Program-made: the position numbers and the translations under genes
Origin: Phytoseiulus persimilis
Lineage: Eukaryota; Arthropoda; Arachnida; Mesostigmata; Phytoseiidae
NCBI GenBank assembly: GCA_037576195.1
Contig: CM075103.1
Coordinates: forward strand, 10,974,001 to 11,038,000
DNA length: 64,000 nt
Direction of reading: 5' to 3'
Part shown: in pieces, positions 58,692-64,000 of the stretch
Layout: each line of letters starts with the position of its first letter
How positions within the stretch are numbered: the first letter of the stretch is position 1
Notes under the pieces: model-generated
Told to the model about the DNA's origin: nothing
The model's database searches: none
The model's input: only the letters and a program-made list of their open reading frames with translations

Positions 58692-58971
58692 CAGTGGCGG
58701 ATCCAGGAGTGACTCAAGGGGGGGGGGGGGGAGCTTTCGTAGATTTTTGATGGAGCTCATGACTTTTCCCTCTTGCTCTCGGTGGTCATAATGGGGGAAA
58801 ATTAGTTTCCGACCCTAAAAATGAGGGAGCGTACACTGTTATCGAACCTTGGGGGGCTCCTCAGCCGTGACAGAATCTATGAAGGAGAGTCTCTAGTTGA
58901 GAGGGCCACTCTGTGTGTCGCTCGAGAAAAATCTAGGGAGGGGCGATCGCCCCCACCTGGACCCGCCACTG
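58692..58971. mobile_element. hAT-like MITE (280 bp) upstream of NCAPH2
   Basis: The left end, CAGTGGCGGATCCAGG, and the inverted right end, CAGTGGCGGGTCCAGG, match at 15 of 16 positions. The flanking 8-mers GCCAGTGC (58684-58691) and GCCAGAGC (58972-58979) match at 7 of 8. CA-G-starting ends with an 8-bp duplication fit the hAT superfamily. The inside holds a long G run (about 58718-58731) and no transposase. The element lies about 120 bp before a motif cluster I take as the NCAPH2 promoter. Confidence 0.75.
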
Positions 58972-59092
58972 GCCAGAGCTCCTTCTGTCCGGACATTTCT
59001 CCACTCAGCAGCCATCCGAGGGTTGGACCCCACAGGAGCCGCAGTGCGAATCCTCTCCCCGTGTTTTGAAATTTCGTACACAGACTGCGTAG

Positions 59093-59112
59093 TTGGCGCC
59101 ATTTTACTTCCG
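59093..59112 (+). promoter_or_regulatory. Candidate NCAPH2 promoter elements
   Basis: TTGGCGCC directly followed by ATTTTACTTCCG contains an E2F-like site, a YY1-like GCCATTTT core and an ETS-like ACTTCCG. Such sites are common in promoters of cell-cycle and housekeeping genes in animals. They lie about 150 bp before the proposed NCAPH2 start codon. There is no TATA box nearby. Confidence 0.35.
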
Positions 59113-59247
59113 CGCGCTGTCGTCTGCTCTTGTGCCACCCAGAACGGCCGTGTAGTGCTCAAATGGGGTTACTATTCTCAATCGACGTCGACGATGCGAT
59201 TCCTAATTTAACATAGCGAGTATTCGCTGTTGCGAGTCGAGCTCGCT

Positions 59248-62200
59248 ATGCCGAATAACCGGGGCATTCGTCGCGCCGTGCGGGTGAGTCCTCGAAATTG
59301 TCCTGGAGGATGAGACTCGTTATATACGCCATTTTGACTCCGTCGCAGGCTTCTTTGAGCTGAGACTGTGTCATTCCGCATATTCCCCGCGGCGTAACCG
59401 GACGCTCGAAGCGAAATGAGCAAGAAAAAATTCGGCTGAAATCGTTCGAATCCGGAGTGTGCATCCCATATCAAAACAAGTCGGGGCTCAGCTGCTTTGT
59501 TTGGCGCCAACGAGTGACAGCCGTCATCTCTCGCAACGGCAGGGGAGCTCGATTTTTCAAGCCCTCCGATACGAACTGATCCAGAATCGATGTGCTTCAC
59601 GAGTCTCGGAGCTTAGTGCCTGCGATTGTCTGTATGGGGCACAATGATCGTGACCCGTCTCATTGGACATGCGGGATCCGGAATGGCGCCGAGTTTTCCC
59701 GTGCCTGGGAACAAGCTATCCTCGATTCATTTCCCGATTCCTTGCGTTTCGTCATTGACATTGAATACTTGCCGATTACAGCTCTCATCGGAACGATGCA
59801 CCAGCCCCGAGGACGAGCATGCGAGCTCTCTGAAGTACATAGAGGCCGCATACTCTGGAGATATCAAGCCCCTTAGAGATCTTACGCAGAATTTCCAAGT
59901 GAAACTGGATGTTCTGATCCAGTACGTCGAAAGACTGAAACAGGCCGTGTCCGATCGGATCAACTACTTTCATGCGGGACTCATTCTGCAGGTTAGTTAA
60001 TGAACCATCATGATCAGAACACTGTCAGGGACGTACCCAGCTTTTTTTTTGAGGGCGCCAAGGATGTGATGACTATGATGATGGTCATCATCATCGTCGC
60101 GAGTTCTTCATGTCGCAATCAACATAGTTTTCGAACCTGCGGAAATTTTCCTGGTAACACAGGATCTTTGCGGAGCAAATTCTTCTATCGAAGTGGTATT
60201 TAATCCGCCCTTCCCAATACTATCGAAGATTTTTTTTTGGGGGGGGGGCATGGCCCCCTTGGCCCTCCCCCTGGGTACGCCACTGATCACTGTCCATGGA
60301 ACTAAACCGAGCATAAAGCTTCCCCGTAGTGCTCTACGAATATTTGTGAATTATTCGTTGCTCAATTTGACATTACAGTCCAGCAGAGAAGTTTATTCCC
60401 GGAAAGTCGACTATCTCGAGATGCTCCTCGACGCCTTGGTGAGAACAGCGAGCTCCGTCGAGTTGGTTCTGGAAAAACCTGAGGGTGATGTCGAGCAGAA
60501 GAAATGCCCCAAACGTCACAGACAGCTTTGGCCGAAGTGAGTCTTCTTGGTTCTGTAATCGATGAAAATATATGTGTGTCTGAGTAGCTCATTGATTCAG
60601 CGGCGGTATCTTTTTCTGATAGTGGTGTTTTCCCCCAACAGACTGGATGAGTTCAAGCGGGTTTCCAAAGAAGAAATAACACTTCTGCCTGAATCTCAGC
60701 GAGTCGTGAATTTCGATCTACCCAAAACCGTCCGGTTGCCGCCGATCTTGCCCATGTTGTTGATGCCTCCGATTTGCAATCATGTATTCCTCCGAGATAC
60801 TAAAGGAGATGTTATGGGCCGTAAGGGCGACTTCCGCGTCAACTGGCCTGTGAATCGGGAAGGGATGCCAGTCGACCTCGCTAAACAACTCAGCAAAACA
60901 GCAAGAGACGACAAAGTAGAGAATACGAGTTAGTACCCGAGCTTCAATCGCGATTGGATCAGATGTTTGTGTTCCGACGGGAATATTGAGAAGGGGGTCA
61001 TGGATCGCGATTCCAGGAGGCTGCATGGACGATCGTTCCGTTTTTTCCAGTTCCCCTCCGGAACCCCTCAAAAGCTGCTGAGGACGTGGAGTCGGACGTC
61101 GACGTCGAGGGTGATGACGGCGCGCCCCTGCATGATGACTTCGACAGGATGGACGTAGAGGGAACCCTAACCAACGGCTTTACCGAAGGCCTATTTCCAT
61201 GTGGAGCGTGCTCGACTCCCACACCGCACGCGGAGCACGGCTATGAGTGAGTGGAGGCTTTTTAGAAATCTACCATGGCGACTCATCCGTCGGCAGAGCC
61301 GCCATCCTTCCGCGAGGGGCCATTCAACTCTTATCATCTAGCTTCAAAGATGCGAGAGATCGTTTACTTGATTTCATTGAAATTATGTTGTCTCTTCGCA
61401 GAATGCCTTGCACCCCGGGACCATCCAGGCCTGATACATCCATTTCAATGTAGGATTCGTCTAGGATACACCTCTGTATTCGTATTCGAAAGCTTGACTA
61501 GTCCTCGAGCGCCCCCCGAAACCTCCTCATGTGTGCGCTGTATTTCACAAGCTCTCCCGTGTTTCCAGGACACCTAAGAACGCTCCATTCGTCCCGATGC
61601 TGGACCCCAGCACTCGACCGAGACGCAGTGCGAGGAAGCTGCCAGCCATGATGACGATGACCGAATTCATCTCTGGAAAGAAGAAGGCCGAAAGTGCCGC
61701 GACAAAAAGAAAAAGAAAAGCAACGAAATCCTCAAAGGTATCGTCAGATGGTCACGGAGCTATCAGTGAGCGTGACTTCGCGACTCTTTGTTCAACTGAA
61801 TCTATCTGAGCCCATCCAAGTTCATTTATGAAGTCCAGCGTGGACGATGAACCGAATACGCGGACCAGAACTCTATCACTCGATTTGGCGCCTGTTCGAT
61901 TTGACGTCATTCAAACATCGTCCGAATTCTCCGAGTCAATATTCCGGACATGATCTTTTTAGGACCCAAAAAAGCTCAAAGCCAAGCGAACGAAGCTGGA
62001 CCCCGAGATCGAAGCTCACCTCCAAGAGGAAAACACCACACAGGCTGAGATCACATCTCAAGGAGAGGACGCAGATGCAACACAGGTTCAAAGTCCTCTC
62101 GATATTCTAGACACTCCAAGACCATCATCTGCGACGCCCTCTCATGTGAGTTATTTGTTTTCCATCATAACTGCGGCATATATTCGTGAATCGCACTGAG

Positions 62201-62869
62201 TTGTAGGTCCCGGTAAAAAAAACGCTCCACTGGCAAAGTGTCCTTTCTGAGCCCACTCCCGATTGTCCGACTCTGCGTTCCAGGGAATCGACTGGGATAT
62301 CGGGACACCAGACGATCTGGATGACGAAGTTGCAGAAATCATGAGTACCACCCAAGGTTCGCATCCGAAAGTGTCGTTTTCGTTGATATTCGGGACTTCT
62401 CCTTAACCATACGCTCGTCATCGTCTGTGAAAAATATTTTCCAACCATTCCAGAGCCTGATTTTTCCAAACTAGTGGCTGATGAGTCGTTGACTGACACT
62501 TCAACACCGACCCGGCAGCAGGAGGAAGCCGACGATCGGTATCAAACCTGGTCGGAGAAAATAAAACCGATTCTACAGAGGTTGGACGAACGGCCGAAGT
62601 TCAATCTTCGAGACACAGCGAAGACGATCATACGGGACATGAAAGTGGGTGAGCAGGTTTCCATGAAGGAAGTCCTGCGCCACAGAAAACCCGAACAGGT
62701 TTCGAGAAACTTCGTCGCGCTCCTGCAACTGTGCAATACGCGTAACGTCGAGATCGGAGACGACAGCGTTCTGTTGTTGAGTGATGGCTTCAAGCTCGGA
62801 GCTGAAGTTCCGACAGACGGCTATTCAGATCAGCTCATGGCTTCGACGTCCGGTAACCCGTCCTCGTAG
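59248..62869 (+). CDS. NCAPH2: Condensin-2 complex subunit H2 (kleisin), nine exons
   Basis: The kleisin of condensin II bridges the SMC2/SMC4 heads and binds the HEAT subunits, acting on mitotic chromosomes in the nucleus. Exons: 59248-59283 (tentative), 59782-59991, 60379-60536, 60642-60928, 61051-61246, 61569-61737, 61963-62145, 62284-62356 and 62454-62869. All phases agree, giving about 575 residues (human about 605). The N-terminal domain is clear: IKPLRDLTQNFQVKLD, then FHAGLILQ joined to SSREVYSRKVDYLEMLLDAL across an intron, as in other animals. LPPILPMLLMP and GRKGDFRVN follow. The middle is acidic, then ETPKNAPFVPMLDP and a basic KKK/KRKRK part that may be a nuclear signal. The last exon is the kleisin C-terminal winged helix (WSEKIKPILQRLDERPKFNL to LQLCNTRNVEIGDD). 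A short conserved central segment between exons 6 and 7 was not seen. The first exon rests on phase and donor only. Confidence 0.9.
60026..60285. mobile_element. hAT-like MITE (260 bp) in an NCAPH2 intron
   Basis: The left end, CAGGGACGTACCCAG, and the inverted right end, CAGTGGCGTACCCAG, match at 13 of 15 positions. The flanking 8-mers AACACTGT (60018-60025) and ATCACTGT (60286-60293) match at 7 of 8. The inside has a T9 run near the left end, a T/G run near the right, a small GATGAT/ATCATC inverted repeat, and no coding frame. It fills most of the 387-bp intron between the second and third exons without touching the splice sites. Confidence 0.8.
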
Positions 62870-63493
62870 ATCCCGGAGATCGGCTCATCCGCAGCTCAGT
62901 TTCATTTCCGACTCCTGACCAGATCTCTTCCACAATAATTCAAGGATAAAGTTATCCAATCTGGCACCGAACTAACATCACAGCTCATGAACATGGTTCG
63001 AGGCACAATTTCAACCTGATAACGTGACGGGAAACCTCCCTTGACGAAACAAAGTAACTTTCATTATTTATTTGTTCATGTCGCGAATCCATCTCGACCC
63101 CCTCCCCACTCGTGTAAACAATAGGAAGTGAAAGATCCCAAATCGGACCGTGGTCGCTTGTTTTAGTCGGCGGCTATCGGCTTGTGAACTGATATAATGT
63201 AAATACGTTTGTGAATGTTCAAAGAGACATGTAAGAGAGCGAGAAATTCGTTTGTAGAACTCCATGCCGGTTGTTTATAAGATTTGTTTCGGCCGCGTAC
63301 TTTTTCGTCACCGAGTGTTGACTTTTTGAGTGTTCAACAAATCTTTGTGTGCGTTCTCGAGATGAATGTTAACATCAGTGATAAACATCAACGACTTTTC
63401 TGAGCCGCCTTTTGTGTTGAATCTTGAGCTGGTTGAAACGAACGATACTGCTTGGGCTCCGGGGAGACCCTATATGGAAGTTCAGAAGACACC
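62870..63493. other. NCAPH2 3' flank
   Basis: AT-richer sequence following the NCAPH2 stop. No canonical AATAAA was seen close to the stop; AATAAT at about 62933 or variants near 63196 could serve. No coding frame is supported. Confidence 0.35.
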
Positions 63494-63743
63494 TACCGTA
63501 GATGGTCCAATAAACGCCCGGGTGCTGCTCTTCTCATCTCGTCGGCTGCGGGCGTTTATTAGAGAGAGGGCGTTTATCTCGCCGGCGGAGGCAGCTATTC
63601 GACGGGATTTCCGTTTTCTCTGCTAGTCCCGGTGGGGGCCGTTTCTTGGAGAGCGGCTGTTTTGATCCTTACGGATCGTCCGGGGATGCTTACTATTTGG
63701 GGGCCGTTCATTAGGGAGAGGCGTTCATTGGAGCATTACGGTA
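63494..63743. mobile_element. MITE with tandem-repeat arms (about 250 bp)
   Basis: The left edge, TACCGTAGATGGTCCAATAA, and the inverted right edge, TACCGTAATGCTCCAATGAA, form terminal inverted repeats continuing into ACGCC. The inside carries repeated units of the form GGGCGTTTATTAGAGAGA (63548-63582) and diverged versions further right (about 63633-63735). A TA at each edge could be a target duplication, but it may belong to the repeat itself. There is no open frame of note. Confidence 0.65.
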
Positions 63744-64000
63744 TATCTTATTCTCGGTGTTCGTCTCGATAGAGCTATATTCCAGGACAGAGCCGTTATA
63801 TTCGAGTGAGACAATTGTTGATGGCCGCGAACAGTGAAAGCCCCGATTGGGCGCCGCAGCGTAGACTCTCGAGGTTCTTACGAGCACCGCCATATGGGTT
63901 TCTCCCAGTCTGCGGAAATTTCCGTGCGTCTCTGCAACCCGGACTTCAGATATTCTTCAGGTGCAGCGGTTTGTGTTTACCAATTTCCTTTGAAAGATTT
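63744..64000. other. Unassigned end of window
   Basis: Nothing recognisable; short minus frame (63711-63893) only. Confidence 0.3.

Noticed and set aside
61380-61455. Extra NCAPH2 exon after the TCTTCGCAG acceptor at about 61401
   Set aside because: It would end in a phase that does not fit the next exon, while the direct join gives the conserved ETP...LDP segment.

Overview
This window is nuclear DNA from an arthropod-like animal, roughly half GC. Evidence for that: spliced genes with short introns (about 80-500 bp) and GT/AG borders, a mariner transposon, several non-LTR (LINE) fragments, hAT-like and other MITEs, and an animal condensin II gene. The compact introns and GC level would suit a mite or a similar small chelicerate, but that is inference; nothing here fixes the species. 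No bacterial operon, CRISPR array, rRNA or convincing tRNA gene was seen.

Layout. 0-11 kb is low-annotation sequence with one partial spliced gene on the plus strand (two exons, 3.2-3.7 kb) and an unexplained open frame at 9.2-9.5 kb. 11.5-13.6 kb (minus) is a five-exon gene whose 324-aa product joins a GNAT acetyltransferase-like domain to a C-terminal coiled coil. 14.5-16.1 kb (minus) holds the last four exons of a gene I do not recognise; all its splice phases agree. 17-33 kb is mostly unassigned, with a microsatellite, a short interspersed repeat and a decayed Ty3/gypsy-like stretch. 33.7-36.6 kb carries reverse-transcriptase relics, the best being a LINE 3' half broken by a single stop. 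37.4-38 kb is a cluster of MITE-like arrays. 38-50 kb is mostly unassigned, with more LINE scraps. 50.4-51.0 kb (minus) is an intronless gene for a secreted serine-rich protein, with a TATA box and an AATAAA signal. 53.8-55.1 kb is a complete mariner element with 30-bp terminal repeats that match perfectly and an uninterrupted DD34D transposase. 57.7-58.3 kb is a LINE tail followed by a copy of the interspersed repeat. 58.7-62.9 kb holds the condensin II kleisin NCAPH2, with one hAT-type MITE just upstream of it and another in an intron. The window ends with a further MITE at 63.5 kb.

The host genes are not an obvious pathway. NCAPH2 acts on chromosomes, the serine-rich protein is secreted, and the GNAT/coiled-coil protein probably acts inside the cell on an unknown substrate. 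The mobile elements look independent: mariner appears recent and perhaps still competent, while the LINE and gypsy pieces are dead. Exon models were built by eye from reading frames, splice sites and phase agreement, so exact ends need transcript data.
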